64,000 nucleotides of DNA from Microbacterium sp. Au-Mic1 (GCF_021341785.1 NZ_JAJTTF010000007.1:186001-250000); one strand, 5' to 3'; positions 16,291-27,547 are shown, numbered from the stretch's first letter. Translations and numbers: made by a program. Notes: generated by a model not told the origin, from the letters alone.

Positions 16291-16413
16291 GGGACACACT
16301 CTGCACCCGAAAGGGGCCGATCGTCACGCTTCCTGAGGCGCCGCATAGCCGATCCCTAGGAAAGTTCCGCCCCCAATCAGCCCGAACACGGATCGGGTCA
16401 CCATAATGGGGGC

Positions 16414-17106
16414 ATGACTGAAGCGCGCATCCTGGTCGTCGACGACGAACCCAACATCCGCGATGTCCTCTCCACGGGCCTGAGCTTCGCCGGCTTCTCG
16501 GTGAAGACCGTCGCCAACGGCGCCGCCACGATCTCGGCCGTGCTGGAGGAGGAGCCCGATCTCATCATCCTCGACGTGATGCTGCCCGACATGAACGGGT
16601 TCAGCGTCACCAAGCGGCTGCGCGGCGCAGGTTTCACAGCGCCGATCCTGTTCCTCACGGCGAAGGACGACACCGAGGACAAGATCGAGGGTCTGAACGC
16701 CGGCGGAGACGACTACGTCACCAAGCCGTTCGCCCTGGACGAGATCGTCGCGCGCGCGCAGGCCATCCTGCGGCGCACCATGCAGGCGGACGAGGAGTCC
16801 GTGATCCGCGCCGGCGAGCTGTCGATGGATCAGGACACGCATGACGTGTTCGTCGGATCCACTCCCATCGAGCTCAGCCCCACCGAGTTCAAGCTCCTCC
16901 GCTACCTCATGCTCAACCCGAACCGGGTGCTGTCGAAGGCGCAGATCCTCGACCACGTGTGGGAGTACGACTTCAACGGCGACGCGGGCATCGTCGAGAG
17001 CTACATCTCGTACCTCCGCCGCAAGATCGATCCGCACACCGAGGAGCCCGTCATCCAGACCAAGCGCGGCTTCGGCTACATGCTCAAGGTGGGGAAGACC
17101 GCGTAA
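16414..17106 (+). CDS. OmpR/PhoB-type response regulator
   Basis: The 230-residue protein has a receiver domain (1-120) with the acidic pair Asp10-Asp11, phospho-acceptor Asp54 in IILDVMLPD, the switch Thr in LTAK and Lys in VTKPF, and a C-terminal winged helix (about 135-230) ending KRGFGYMLKVG. It resembles the mycobacterial PhoP/TcrX group more than RegX3. The partner histidine kinase follows after three bases. A CATAAT hexamer (16402-16407) six bases before the ATG suggests a leaderless start, although GGGGG could also serve as ribosome site. The regulated genes cannot be read here. Confidence 0.93.
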   Translation: MTEARILVVDDEPNIRDVLSTGLSFAGFSVKTVANGAATISAVLEEEPDLIILDVMLPDMNGFSVTKRLRGAGFTAPILFLTAKDDTEDKIEGLNAGGDDYVTKPFALDEIVARAQAILRRTMQADEESVIRAGELSMDQDTHDVFVGSTPIELSPTEFKLLRYLMLNPNRVLSKAQILDHVWEYDFNGDAGIVESYISYLRRKIDPHTEEPVIQTKRGFGYMLKVGKTA

Positions 17107-17109
17107 GGG

Positions 17110-18816
17110 ATGGCAGAGCCCGACGCGATCACGCGATGGTGGCGCCGGATCAGCCTTCGGGCGAAGGTGACCGGCGTCACCGTCGGCGTGCTCGCGCTCG
17201 GGCTCGTCGTCACCGGCATCGGCACGATGCCGATCCTGCGCAACCTGCTCATCGACAACGTCGAATCCCAGCTGCCGACGCTGGTGACGAGCGACCTCGC
17301 CACGATCACGCCCGACGGCTCCGGTGCGTTCAGCGTCACCCTGAAGGACGAGACTCTGGGTCTCGCGGACTACTTCGTCGCGGTCTACGACACGGCCGGA
17401 GCCCTCGTGTACTCCGGAGGCGGCGCGCCGAAGGCCGGCAAGCCGGAGTTCCCGACCTCCTACCCCCTGGCCCGGGCCACGCTCGAAGCCGGTCGCGCGG
17501 ACCCGATGGTGCTGCGCGGCGCGGACGGATCCGAGTTCCGCGCTGCCGTGGCCGTGCGGGAGGACCCCAGCACCAACATCACGTACACGCAGATCGTGGC
17601 GGTGTCGCTGGACGAACCGGACCGCATCCTGGCGACGTTCTTCGGGGTCTTCACCACGGTGGCGCTCGTGACGATCATCATCGCCGCGCTCGCCACCCGG
17701 GGTCTGGTGACACTCGCCTTCCGCCGGCTGGGCCGTGTGGAGTCGACCGCCATGGCGATCGCCGCGGGCGACTTCAGCCAGCGGCTCACCGATCTCGAGC
17801 CGACCACCGAGGTGGGGCGGCTGAACGGCGCCATCAACACCATGCTCGACCGGCTGGACGCGGCGATCGCCCAGCGCGATCGCTCGGTGCAGCAGATGCG
17901 CCGCTTCGTCGGCGACGCCAGCCATGAGCTGCGCACACCGCTGGTGAGCGTGCGCGGCTACGCGGAGCTGTATCGGATGGGCGCCATCAAGCCCGGCGAG
18001 GACACCGCGCGGGCGATGGACAGGATCGAGAAGGAAGCGCTGCGGATGGGGGTCCTCGTCGAGGATCTGCTCGCCCTCGCCCGTCTGGACGAGCAGCGCG
18101 AGCTCACCATCGAGCCACTGGACCTCCGTCCGCTCGCGCAGGACGCGGCCCTCGACCTCCGCGCGGCCGCGCCCGAGCGCCCGGTCACGGTCATCGACAT
18201 GACCGCCGAGGCGCACTCCGCCGATCTGCCCGCACCGTCGCACATCGCGATCACGCGTCCGGCCCCGATCACCCGCTCCACACCCACGCGCGGCCGCATA
18301 CCGGCGATCCTGCGCCGACGCCCCCGCGACGGCGACCCGGTTCCCGAGATCGACTTCTCCGAGGCCGTCGTCGCGCCCGTCTCCACCCCGCCGATCGTGC
18401 TCGGCGAGGAGAACAAGGTGCGCCAGGTGATCGCCAACCTGCTCGGCAACGCCCGGCGCTTCTCCCCCGGCGACTCGCCCATCGAGGTGGTCGTCGGAGC
18501 GGACCGACGCCGCGACGTGGGCTGGTTCGCGATCGTCGACCACGGCGAAGGCGTGCCCGAGCAGATCCGTGATCAGATCTTCCAGCGCTTCTGGCGCGCC
18601 GACTCGTCCCGCACCAGGGACACCGGCGGCGCCGGCCTGGGTCTCGCGATCGTCGCGTCCATCGTGCGCGCGCTGAACGGCTCGGTGCAGGTGACCGAGA
18701 CACCGGGCGGCGGCGCGACGTTCACCGTGTCGCTGCCGCTCGCACCGCCGCGGGCGACGCCCGAGCACCTGCTGCAGGACACCCAGCCCATCGAGCCGCT
18801 CGACCTGTCGCGCTGA
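17110..18816 (+). CDS. Sensor histidine kinase with a disordered insertion
   Basis: The 568-residue membrane kinase has TM1 (about 20-43), an extracytoplasmic sensor of about 130 residues, TM2 (about 176-198), HAMP (about 199-253), HisKA with phospho-acceptor His272 in ASHELRTPL, and an ATPase domain with N-box NLLGNARRF, the G1 box DHGEGVP and GGAGLGLAI. Between HisKA and the N-box, residues about 365-427 form a Pro/Arg/Thr-rich low-complexity insertion (ITRPAPITRSTPTRGR) not seen in most members. It is translated from GTAAGGG right after the response regulator stop, so the two genes form one operon. The signal is unknown. Confidence 0.93.
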   Translation: MAEPDAITRWWRRISLRAKVTGVTVGVLALGLVVTGIGTMPILRNLLIDNVESQLPTLVTSDLATITPDGSGAFSVTLKDETLGLADYFVAVYDTAGALVYSGGGAPKAGKPEFPTSYPLARATLEAGRADPMVLRGADGSEFRAAVAVREDPSTNITYTQIVAVSLDEPDRILATFFGVFTTVALVTIIIAALATRGLVTLAFRRLGRVESTAMAIAAGDFSQRLTDLEPTTEVGRLNGAINTMLDRLDAAIAQRDRSVQQMRRFVGDASHELRTPLVSVRGYAELYRMGAIKPGEDTARAMDRIEKEALRMGVLVEDLLALARLDEQRELTIEPLDLRPLAQDAALDLRAAAPERPVTVIDMTAEAHSADLPAPSHIAITRPAPITRSTPTRGRIPAILRRRPRDGDPVPEIDFSEAVVAPVSTPPIVLGEENKVRQVIANLLGNARRFSPGDSPIEVVVGADRRRDVGWFAIVDHGEGVPEQIRDQIFQRFWRADSSRTRDTGGAGLGLAIVASIVRALNGSVQVTETPGGGATFTVSLPLAPPRATPEHLLQDTQPIEPLDLSR

Positions 18817-18961
18817 GCGCTGCGATCGGCTGCCTCCGCGATCGGTCCGCACAGTCCGCGTCCGGCGGAGGTTCCGCACCGCTTGCGTGACGAGCCCGCA
18901 ACGACTGTCGCACGATCTCTAGCGTCAGGTGCATCCGATGCACCATGACGAAAGGATCCTC

Positions 18962-19249
18962 ATGTCCGTCTTCACCGTCGACACCGACGCCGTCCTCACC
19001 ACCAGGCTGTCCGTGCAGGCCACCGCCGAACGGCTGCAGAGCGACTCCGCGGCCATGATGTCGCAGCTCACCCAGCTGACATCGTCCTGGAGCGGCGGCG
19101 CCTCCGTCGCCTGCCAGAACGCTGGGGAGCAATGGCGCGGAGCGCAGGCCCACGTGGAGCAGGCGCTCGCGGCCATCGCGCAGGCGCTCGGCTCCGCGGG
19201 TCAGCTCTACGCGCAGGCCGAGAACGACTCCATGGCGTTGTTCCACTGA
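18962..19249 (+). CDS. WXG100-family small secreted-type protein
   Basis: The 95-residue helical hairpin protein has the WxG turn as WSG in LTSSWSGGAS at about residue 42-44, with flanking amphipathic helices, the size and layout of ESAT-6/WXG100 proteins. Such proteins are usually exported as dimers by type VII secretion. No EccC ATPase, mycosin, EccB/D/E or second WXG100 gene is in this window, so it is an orphan copy, either secreted by a system elsewhere or intracellular. The ATG at 18962 follows GAAAGGATCC. It is monocistronic and ends at a strong terminator. Confidence 0.85.
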   Translation: MSVFTVDTDAVLTTRLSVQATAERLQSDSAAMMSQLTQLTSSWSGGASVACQNAGEQWRGAQAHVEQALAAIAQALGSAGQLYAQAENDSMALFH

Positions 19250-19297
19250 GCGGAGGTTCGCCGCCGGACGTTCACCCGCAGAGCAGCCCCGCAGACG

Positions 19298-19333
19298 GAG
19301 AAGACCCCCGGGACGGATCCCGGGGGTCTTCTC
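19298..19333. terminator. Bidirectional terminator between the WXG100 gene and groEL
   Basis: A perfect 16-bp stem (19298-19313 with 19318-19333) and a CGGA loop sit between the convergent genes. The outer base pairs are A/T-rich (GAGAAGA with TCTTCTC). Confidence 0.85.
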
Positions 19334-19346
19334 GAAGGGGCTGGAC

Positions 19347-21002
<1,656 letters not shown>

Positions 21003-21029
21003 TTAGCACTCAGATCAGTCGAGTGCTAA
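21003..21029. promoter_or_regulatory. CIRCE operator (HrcA site) of groEL
   Basis: TTAGCACTC (21003-21011), a nine-base spacer and GAGTGCTAA (21021-21029) match the CIRCE consensus exactly. It lies 37 bases upstream of the groEL start codon and should bind the heat-shock repressor HrcA. Confidence 0.95.
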
Positions 21030-21039
21030 ACCCAGTCTG

Positions 21040-21060
21040 GCACTCGACCCCTGTGAGTGC
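21040..21060. promoter_or_regulatory. Second, degenerate CIRCE-like repeat
   Basis: GCACTC (21040-21045), a nine-base spacer and GAGTGC (21055-21060) repeat the CIRCE core and spacing while the outer three bases of each arm are lost. It lies 10 bases beyond the perfect CIRCE on the promoter side. Confidence 0.65.
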
Positions 21061-21084
21061 AAGCCGTGGAGGGAGCGTCCCGGC

Positions 21085-21690
21085 TCAGCCCGCGGAACCG
21101 TCGCCCGAGGTGTCGGCGGGGGTCGGTTCGGTCGTCGGGGCGTTCTTCGCGAGATCCAGCCCGAGCACCACCGTCAGCTGCTTCTGACCCGCCACGACAT
21201 CGTCGCCGTACTGGTCGCTCACGGCGATCTTCGTCGCCCCGATGAGGTTCGCGAGCGCCTGCGCCGCGGGCTTGTCCGCCTCGGTCTTGTAGTACACCGT
21301 GGTCGTCGGGAAGTCCTGGGTGCTCGCATCGCTCGCCGCGACAGCGTTCCCGGCGAACCCGGCATTGACGATCGTGTCGCGCGTGCTCGCCGCGAGGCCG
21401 TTCGCGCCGGTCGCGTTGAGCACCAGCACGGCATAGGAGGTGTCCAGCGCCGGCGCGGAGGCGGTCGCCGTCCGCGAGACACTCGGAACCGGTGCGCCGC
21501 CGTCGAAGCTGATCCGGCCCATGGCGAGCATCGCGGCGAAGATCCCGACGGCGATGAGGACCGCGGTCGCCACTGCAGCCCAGAGCAGCACGAACCAGCC
21601 GCGCATGCCGGGGTTCTCGGCGCGGTGGGCGCCGACGCGTCCCTGTGCGTGCGGGATCACGTCGAATCGGTCGCGGGCGGATTCTGGCAT
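21085..21690 (-). CDS. Single-pass membrane protein with LytR_C domain
   Basis: The 201-residue protein has a cytoplasmic N-terminus (1-29), one TM helix (about 31-57) and an extracytoplasmic LytR_C domain (about 85-180; YAVLVLNATGANGLA and TTVYYKTEADKPAAQALA) of the kind found at the end of LytR-CpsA-Psr proteins or alone. The Pro/Thr/Ser-rich C-terminus is probably disordered. It likely acts at the cell wall, role unknown. TAACAT (21702-21697) six bases upstream of the ATG suggests a leaderless transcript. Confidence 0.85.
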   Translation of the reverse strand: MPESARDRFDVIPHAQGRVGAHRAENPGMRGWFVLLWAAVATAVLIAVGIFAAMLAMGRISFDGGAPVPSVSRTATASAPALDTSYAVLVLNATGANGLAASTRDTIVNAGFAGNAVAASDASTQDFPTTTVYYKTEADKPAAQALANLIGATKIAVSDQYGDDVVAGQKQLTVVLGLDLAKNAPTTEPTPADTSGDGSAG

Positions 21691-21761
21691 TCCCCGATGT
21701 TATCCGGGGTCCTCCTGCGGTTTCGGTGAACGACAGGCCGAGGATCCTGAGCGGGTGCGTC

Positions 21762-22019
21762 TCAACCGGCGGAGAGGGCGGTACGACCCGCTCGCCGCGC
21801 CGCCGCGTCGTCGCGGATCCGACGCAGCCGCCGCACCAGCATCGGGTCGGCGACCAGCGCCTGTTCGGACTCGATGACGCGGTCCAGCAACTGGTAGTAG
21901 CGCGCCGGCGTCAGCTCCAGCTCGGCGCGGATCGCCTCCTCCTTGGCACTGGAGTGCCCGGGGCGCCGCGCCTCGAACGCGAGGATCACGCGCTCGCGGT
22001 CGCTGAGGAGGTCGGTCAC
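21762..22019 (-). CDS. DUF3263 family protein (helix-turn-helix-like)
   Basis: The 85-residue protein begins with LLSDRERVILAFEARRP and contains LELTPARYYQLLDRVIE, which are the DUF3263 family blocks. The fold resembles a sigma-factor region 4 or LuxR-type helix-turn-helix, so DNA binding is likely but unproven. The start is GTG at 22019 with TAGCCT six bases upstream (leaderless pattern). It is divergent from msrB. Confidence 0.88.
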   Translation of the reverse strand: MTDLLSDRERVILAFEARRPGHSSAKEEAIRAELELTPARYYQLLDRVIESEQALVADPMLVRRLRRIRDDAAARRAGRTALSAG

Positions 22020-22125
22020 CCCCTCAGGCTACGTCGCCGCCGGCGCCCGGCCAGGACGGCGCGCCCGGCAGTCGCCCTCACCGGCCCGGAACGCGCGAGA
22101 ATGGATCCGACCCCCGGGAGGATCC

Positions 22126-22542
22126 ATGTCGCACCGCGTGACCAAGACCGACGCCGAATGGCGGGCCGAGCTCGACCCTCAGCAGTACGCCGTGCTGCGC
22201 GAGGCCGCGACCGAGCGGGCGTGGACGGGCGAGCTGCTCGACGAGCACCGCGCCGGCCTCTACACCTGCGGCGCGTGCGGCGCCGAGCTGTTCCGCAGCG
22301 GCACGAAGTTCGACTCGGGCTGCGGCTGGCCGAGCTTCTACGAATCCGTCCGCCCCGAGGCCGTGGAGCTCATCGAGGACAACAGTCTCGGCATGCAGCG
22401 CACGGAGGTGCGCTGCGCGAACTGCGGTTCGCACCTGGGCCACGTCTTCCCGGACGGGTTCGGCACGCCGACCGGCGACCGCTACTGCATGAACTCGATC
22501 GCGCTGTCCTTCCAGCCGGACGAATCCGCCACCGGGGCATGA
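22126..22542 (+). CDS. msrB: Peptide-methionine (R)-S-oxide reductase
   Basis: The 138-residue enzyme repairs the R-sulfoxide of methionine in oxidised proteins. The catalytic cysteine is in RYCMNSIAL, the structural zinc is held by CGACG and CANCG, and CGWPSFYESV is a family block. There is no signal peptide, so it is cytoplasmic. GGGAGGATCC precedes the ATG. Its stop overlaps the start of the nitroreductase gene (ATGA), so the two are translationally coupled and probably share an oxidative-stress role. Confidence 0.96.
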   Translation: MSHRVTKTDAEWRAELDPQQYAVLREAATERAWTGELLDEHRAGLYTCGACGAELFRSGTKFDSGCGWPSFYESVRPEAVELIEDNSLGMQRTEVRCANCGSHLGHVFPDGFGTPTGDRYCMNSIALSFQPDESATGA

Positions 22543-23261
22543 GTGCACTGGAGGCGGTCAGCCGTCGGCAGTCCTGGTCCAAGGTGACCCCCGAAGCGCC
22601 GACCCGCGAGCAGCTGCTGCCGTTGATCGCCGCCGCGGGCCGGGTCGCAGATCATTCCTCGCTGCGCCCCTGGCGTCTGATCGAGTTGCGCGGAGAGGAT
22701 CGGGAACGGCTGGGTGCCGCGATCGCGGAGGAGACGGGCGACTCCTCGCCCTCGACCAAGCCGCTGCGCGCCTCCCTGCTGATCGCCGTCGTCGCCAGTT
22801 ACCGCCGCAGCGACAAGGTGCCCCGGTGGGAGCAGGAGGCGGTCGCCTCGGGCGTCGCGCACGTGCTCAGCCTGCTGCTGGACGAGGCCGGCTGGGGTGT
22901 CATCTGGCGCACCGGCGGCTACACCCGCACCCCCGCCGTGGCACGAGCGCACGGACTCGGTCCCGACGAGGAGCTGCTGGGCTGGCTCTACGTCGGCGGC
23001 AAGCCGGGCAAGGAGCCGGGTCGGCGCCGGGCGCTCGACGCGGACGCGGTTCTGAGCCGGATGCCGGTCCGGAGCACGCCCGAAGAGGCGACGACGTCAC
23101 CGGACTCCCGCACGCCCGAGACGCGCGCCAAGACCGGCGAGTGCGCCAGCAAGAAGGCCAGGAAGAAGGCCAAGAAGAAGGCCAAGAAGGCCGCGAAGAA
23201 GGCGCGGGAGAAGGCGGCGAAGCAGCAGCGGCGGCTCAGGAAGGCCGCGAAGAAGGACTGA
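22539..23261 (+). CDS. Nitroreductase-family flavoprotein with a lysine-rich C-terminal tail
   Basis: The 240-residue protein has a nitroreductase-like domain (about 1-170): SSLRPWRLIEL binds the FMN phosphate region and LLLDEAGWGVIWRTGG is a conserved helix. It should use NAD(P)H to reduce a small acceptor. Residues about 196-240 are nearly all Lys, Ala and Arg in repeats such as KKAKKKAKKAAKKA, resembling histone H1 or the tails of mycobacterial HupB. Such a tail could bind DNA, RNA or polyphosphate; no function is assigned. The start overlaps the msrB stop. The last 26 bases overlap the convergent transporter gene. Confidence 0.85.
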   Translation: MSALEAVSRRQSWSKVTPEAPTREQLLPLIAAAGRVADHSSLRPWRLIELRGEDRERLGAAIAEETGDSSPSTKPLRASLLIAVVASYRRSDKVPRWEQEAVASGVAHVLSLLLDEAGWGVIWRTGGYTRTPAVARAHGLGPDEELLGWLYVGGKPGKEPGRRRALDADAVLSRMPVRSTPEEATTSPDSRTPETRAKTGECASKKARKKAKKKAKKAAKKAREKAAKQQRRLRKAAKKD

Positions 23262-24225
23262 TCCGGCGCCTCCCCCATGGCAGCGCGACGAGAACCGACA
23301 GCACCGCCGCGAGCACCATGACGAGCACCTGCCATGCGGCAGGGCCTGCGGCGGGCGGCCAGATCACGTCGATCAGCACCGACACCACGAGCTGGCCGAG
23401 GACCGCGCCCAGTCCCATCAGCAGCACTCCGGTGCGCGCCACGATGATCACGCCCAGCAGGATGTAGGTCGCGCCGAGAAGCCCGCCCAGGTACAGCCAC
23501 AGGTCGCCGGGCAACGCAACCGGGAACGGCTCCGGCGCCCCGGTGACGAGCAGGCTCGTGGCCGCCGACACGGACAGCACGAGCACGCCCCCGAGGAAGC
23601 TCATGTACGTCGCGCCGAGAGGCGAGGCGATGCGCTGCCCGAGCCGGCCGTTCACGGCGGACTGGAAGGCGATGCCGGCACCGGTGAGGAATGGCAGCAC
23701 CAGCATCCACAGCGGCGCCCGCGCCAGCACGTCACCGCCGAGCGAGACGCCGACCGCGATGAGCGCGAACGCTCCGCCGAGCAGCCGCCCCGGGGTGATG
23801 GCGACCACGCCCGCGGGGCCGAATCCCACCCGATCCAGCAGCAGGCCGTGCAGCGTCTGGCCGGCCACGACCCCCACCGTGAACAGAGCGACGCCGAGGA
23901 CGCCCGCGACCAGCCCCTGCGTCGACACGGTCAGCGCGCCGCAGGCCCCGCCGAGCAGCATCCACCACGGCACCTCCCCGGTGCGGATCCCCCGCCAGAG
24001 ACGGCCGAGCCCCGCGCGTCCGGAGCGGGTGAGCAGCATGGGGAAGCTCAGCAGCGCCAGACCGACCGCGAACGACACCCAGCCCGCGAGGACGCCGTTG
24101 TCCAGGCGCACCCCGAGCTGACCGTTCACGCGCGCCTGGATCGCCGTCATCGCGCCGATGGCGACCGCTCCGCCGAGCGCCGTCGCGGTGCGCCCGCGAT
24201 TCGGCTTCGGAGAGTGCGCAGTCAC
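23236..24225 (-). CDS. DMT-superfamily transporter (two YdcZ/DUF606 units)
   Basis: The 329-residue membrane protein has about ten helices arranged as two repeats of the DUF606 (YdcZ) unit: each begins with a conserved AxNGxLG segment, AIQARVNGQLG near residue 30 and AFQSAVNGRLG near 190. It is probably a metabolite exporter or importer; no substrate can be given. The GTG start at 24225 has TAGTCT seven bases upstream and no Shine-Dalgarno. Its C-terminal codons overlap the nitroreductase gene on the other strand. Confidence 0.87.
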   Translation of the reverse strand: MTAHSPKPNRGRTATALGGAVAIGAMTAIQARVNGQLGVRLDNGVLAGWVSFAVGLALLSFPMLLTRSGRAGLGRLWRGIRTGEVPWWMLLGGACGALTVSTQGLVAGVLGVALFTVGVVAGQTLHGLLLDRVGFGPAGVVAITPGRLLGGAFALIAVGVSLGGDVLARAPLWMLVLPFLTGAGIAFQSAVNGRLGQRIASPLGATYMSFLGGVLVLSVSAATSLLVTGAPEPFPVALPGDLWLYLGGLLGATYILLGVIIVARTGVLLMGLGAVLGQLVVSVLIDVIWPPAAGPAAWQVLVMVLAAVLSVLVALPWGRRRISPSSRPS

Positions 24226-24298
24226 CGTTCCGAGACTACTCGCGCGCGGATTCGCTCACGACCGCGCCGATGTCCCCCGCCCGAGGTACGCTCCAGCC

Positions 24299-24955
24299 AT
24301 GTGCGCGAGCTACGGCCTGGATCCGCGATTCAGCGATCAGCAGCTGATCGAGGAAGCCGACGACGAACTCATGGAGGGGATCCGCGCGTGGGCGCGGCAC
24401 AACGCGGAGGAGACCCTGCGCCCGACCGGACGCCTCCTGCGCAACCTCAACCCGATCGTCGTGCCCTCGGAGACGGCGTCGCCGCAGCTCGAGCAGGCAT
24501 GGTGGGGATTCCTCGTCGACGGCCGGCCGTCGCGGTTCCCTTCCATCAACACCCGCTCCGAACGCCTGCAGGAACGCCCCGGAAGCCTGAAGGGGAGGGC
24601 CATCGTCCCCGCCACGAGCTGGTACGAGATGCAGAAGCCGCAGAAGGCCTGGCACGAGTTCGGCTTGGGCGGAGCCCTGTTCGGCATGGCGGCGATCACT
24701 CAGCGCGGCCGCACCGAAGACGGCACCTGGTACACGTGCTATTCGATCGTGATGCAGCCGGCGCCCGAACGCCTCGCCGGGATCCACGACCGGATGCCGG
24801 TGCTGCTTCCCGCGGCGTTCGCCCTGGACTGGCTGAGCGGCGCCGCCGCCGCACGCGAGCTCATCGACGATGCGCTGCTGGCGTCCGCCGAGACCACCGC
24901 GCGCGTCGCCGCGACGCCACGCGCCGATGACAAGGGCACGGATCGACTCTTCTGA
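24299..24955 (+). CDS. SRAP/HMCES-type abasic-site shielding protein
   Basis: The 218-residue protein keeps the SRAP signature: catalytic Cys2 directly after the initiator Met (MCASYGL), an asparagine in FPSINTRSE, a glutamate in PATSWYEM and the histidine in GIHDRMPVLLP. Family members such as E. coli YedK and human HMCES form a stable thiazolidine link with abasic sites in single-stranded DNA. The ATG position is fixed by the need for Cys2. TACGCT (24287-24292) six bases upstream gives a leaderless start. It is divergent from the DMT transporter. Confidence 0.93.
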   Translation: MCASYGLDPRFSDQQLIEEADDELMEGIRAWARHNAEETLRPTGRLLRNLNPIVVPSETASPQLEQAWWGFLVDGRPSRFPSINTRSERLQERPGSLKGRAIVPATSWYEMQKPQKAWHEFGLGGALFGMAAITQRGRTEDGTWYTCYSIVMQPAPERLAGIHDRMPVLLPAAFALDWLSGAAAARELIDDALLASAETTARVAATPRADDKGTDRLF

Positions 24956-25008
24956 GTGCCGCAGACGTGTCGTGGGCGCGTCACGCGCGCCCGACAGGAA
25001 GGGATCGG

Positions 25009-25081
25009 AGCCTCCTGCCGGACTCGAACCGGCCACCTGCGGTTTACAAGGCCGCTGCTCTACCAGATGAGCTAAGGAGGC
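25009..25081 (-). tRNA. tRNA-Thr (anticodon TGT)
   Basis: On the minus strand, acceptor stem GCCTCCT pairs with AGGAGGC, the D arm is GCTCATCTGGTAGAGC, the anticodon loop is CTTGTAA and the T arm contains GGTTCGAGTCC. Anticodon TGT reads ACA. The anticodon stem GCGGC/ACCGC has a C-A mismatch next to the loop. Confidence 0.93.
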
Positions 25082-25179
25082 GAGAGTGGCCGGCGCCGTC
25101 ACGGCGCGACCGCTCCACAGCGTAGCAATTCGCCACGCCCTCGACGCGCAGGCGATCCCGACCCGGATGGGTCCGGACG

Positions 25180-26148
25180 CTACTTGGCGGCGGACGGCGA
25201 CGGCGTGGGCGACAAGGTGGGGCCGGGCGTGCCGTAGTACGAGTCGCTCGCGACCGACAGCACGAACTGGCTGAACTCCGCGGCGTCGGTGAGCGATCCG
25301 GCGTAGACCTGGCCGTTCACGACGATCGTCGGAGCGCCGCTCAGGGCCTCCTTCTTGGAGCCGGGCAGCGGCCCGTCCACCGCGCGCTGCGTGACATCCT
25401 TCACCCACGAGTCGTAGGTGTTCTCCTCGACGCAGTTCTGAAGGCCCTTGGCGTCCTTCACCCCGCTCGACACGGCGAGGGCGATGAGTTCCTTGTCGCT
25501 CTTGCCGTCGGTGTCCTGCTTGGGCTGGTCGACGAGCAGTGCGTGGTTGAACGCGTAGAAGACGTCGGGCTGCATCGAGGCGACACAGGCGGCCGCGGAC
25601 GCGGCGCGCAGCGAGTACTTCGTGCCGTTGGAGTTCGCGGTCAGCAGCGCGACCGGGTGGTACGTCACGGTGGCCGCGTCCTGATCGACCCAGGTGGCGA
25701 GCTGCTTCGCGTTCGCACGCTCGAAGTCACTGGCGCCCGGCGAGAGGTAGTCGACGTAGACGTGGATGTCGACAGCGCCCGCGGTGGCGGTCGGGTCAGG
25801 GGTCGGCGAGGCCGATCCGGTCGGCGAAGCACTGCCCGCCGTGGTCGGCGAGGGCGTGGGGGTGCTGGCCGACCCGGCGCGAGCGGAGGCCAGATCCTTC
25901 TTGGTCACCACGACGCCGTCGTCCTGCAGATTCGACGGGGTGAGCGAAGGCTTCGACACGGCGGAGCCCACGGCCCAGGCTACGGCGCCTCCCGCGGCGC
26001 CGACCACGACGACCGCGACCGCGGCGATGATCACGCGTCGCATGATCCGGGCGCGGGACTGCTTGGCGTTCACCTGCTGGGCCTTCTCCCGCACAGCCGC
26101 GCGCGAATGCGGCGGAGTGGGGACGTTCGGCGTTTCGTCGCTCGACAT
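25180..26148 (-). CDS. Membrane-anchored DsbA/thioredoxin-fold protein lacking the CxxC
   Basis: The 322-residue protein has a cytoplasmic N-terminus, a TM helix (about 37-60), a Ser/Thr/Pro linker (about 92-122) and an extracytoplasmic DsbA-like domain (about 125-305). The start of the domain, VDIHVYVDYLSPGASDFE, aligns with the usual DYxCPxCxxFE, but both active-site cysteines are replaced (SPGA, residues 136-139). The cis-proline loop (GAPTIVVNG) is kept. It cannot act as a dithiol oxidase; a chaperone or binding role is inferred. Two other cysteines (in AAACVAS and LQNCVEE) could form a structural disulfide. AGAGGAACG precedes the ATG at 26148. Confidence 0.87.
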   Translation of the reverse strand: MSSDETPNVPTPPHSRAAVREKAQQVNAKQSRARIMRRVIIAAVAVVVVGAAGGAVAWAVGSAVSKPSLTPSNLQDDGVVVTKKDLASARAGSASTPTPSPTTAGSASPTGSASPTPDPTATAGAVDIHVYVDYLSPGASDFERANAKQLATWVDQDAATVTYHPVALLTANSNGTKYSLRAASAAACVASMQPDVFYAFNHALLVDQPKQDTDGKSDKELIALAVSSGVKDAKGLQNCVEENTYDSWVKDVTQRAVDGPLPGSKKEALSGAPTIVVNGQVYAGSLTDAAEFSQFVLSVASDSYYGTPGPTLSPTPSPSAAK

Positions 26149-26431
26149 CGTTCCTCTTGGTTTCTCGGGACCTGTGTCCCTGCAGCCTGCTGCCGACGGG
26201 CGCGGCACGGCACGGTCCGATGCTAGCCAGACAGGCTGAGAAATGACCAGACGGCCCCTGGTCGGACCCTGCGAGATCGCCCTCGGAAAGCGCTTCACCG
26301 GGATTGCTGGACCTCGCCGGAGCTCTCATGTCATACTGATCCCGGCCCGATGGCGGGCCACGGCGGGTTCACCCTCGTCGCTTTTTCACTACGGATCGTC
26401 CGGCACGTACCTGCCGGTGAAGGAGAAGACA

Positions 26432-27535
<1,104 letters not shown>

Positions 27536-27547
27536 TCATCGTCTGAT

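Noticed and set aside
16324-18879. An 851-codon open frame on the minus strand opposite the two-component genes
   Set aside because: It is an antisense shadow of the response regulator and kinase genes, caused by high GC; its translation is low-complexity His/Arg/Gly-rich and has no domain.
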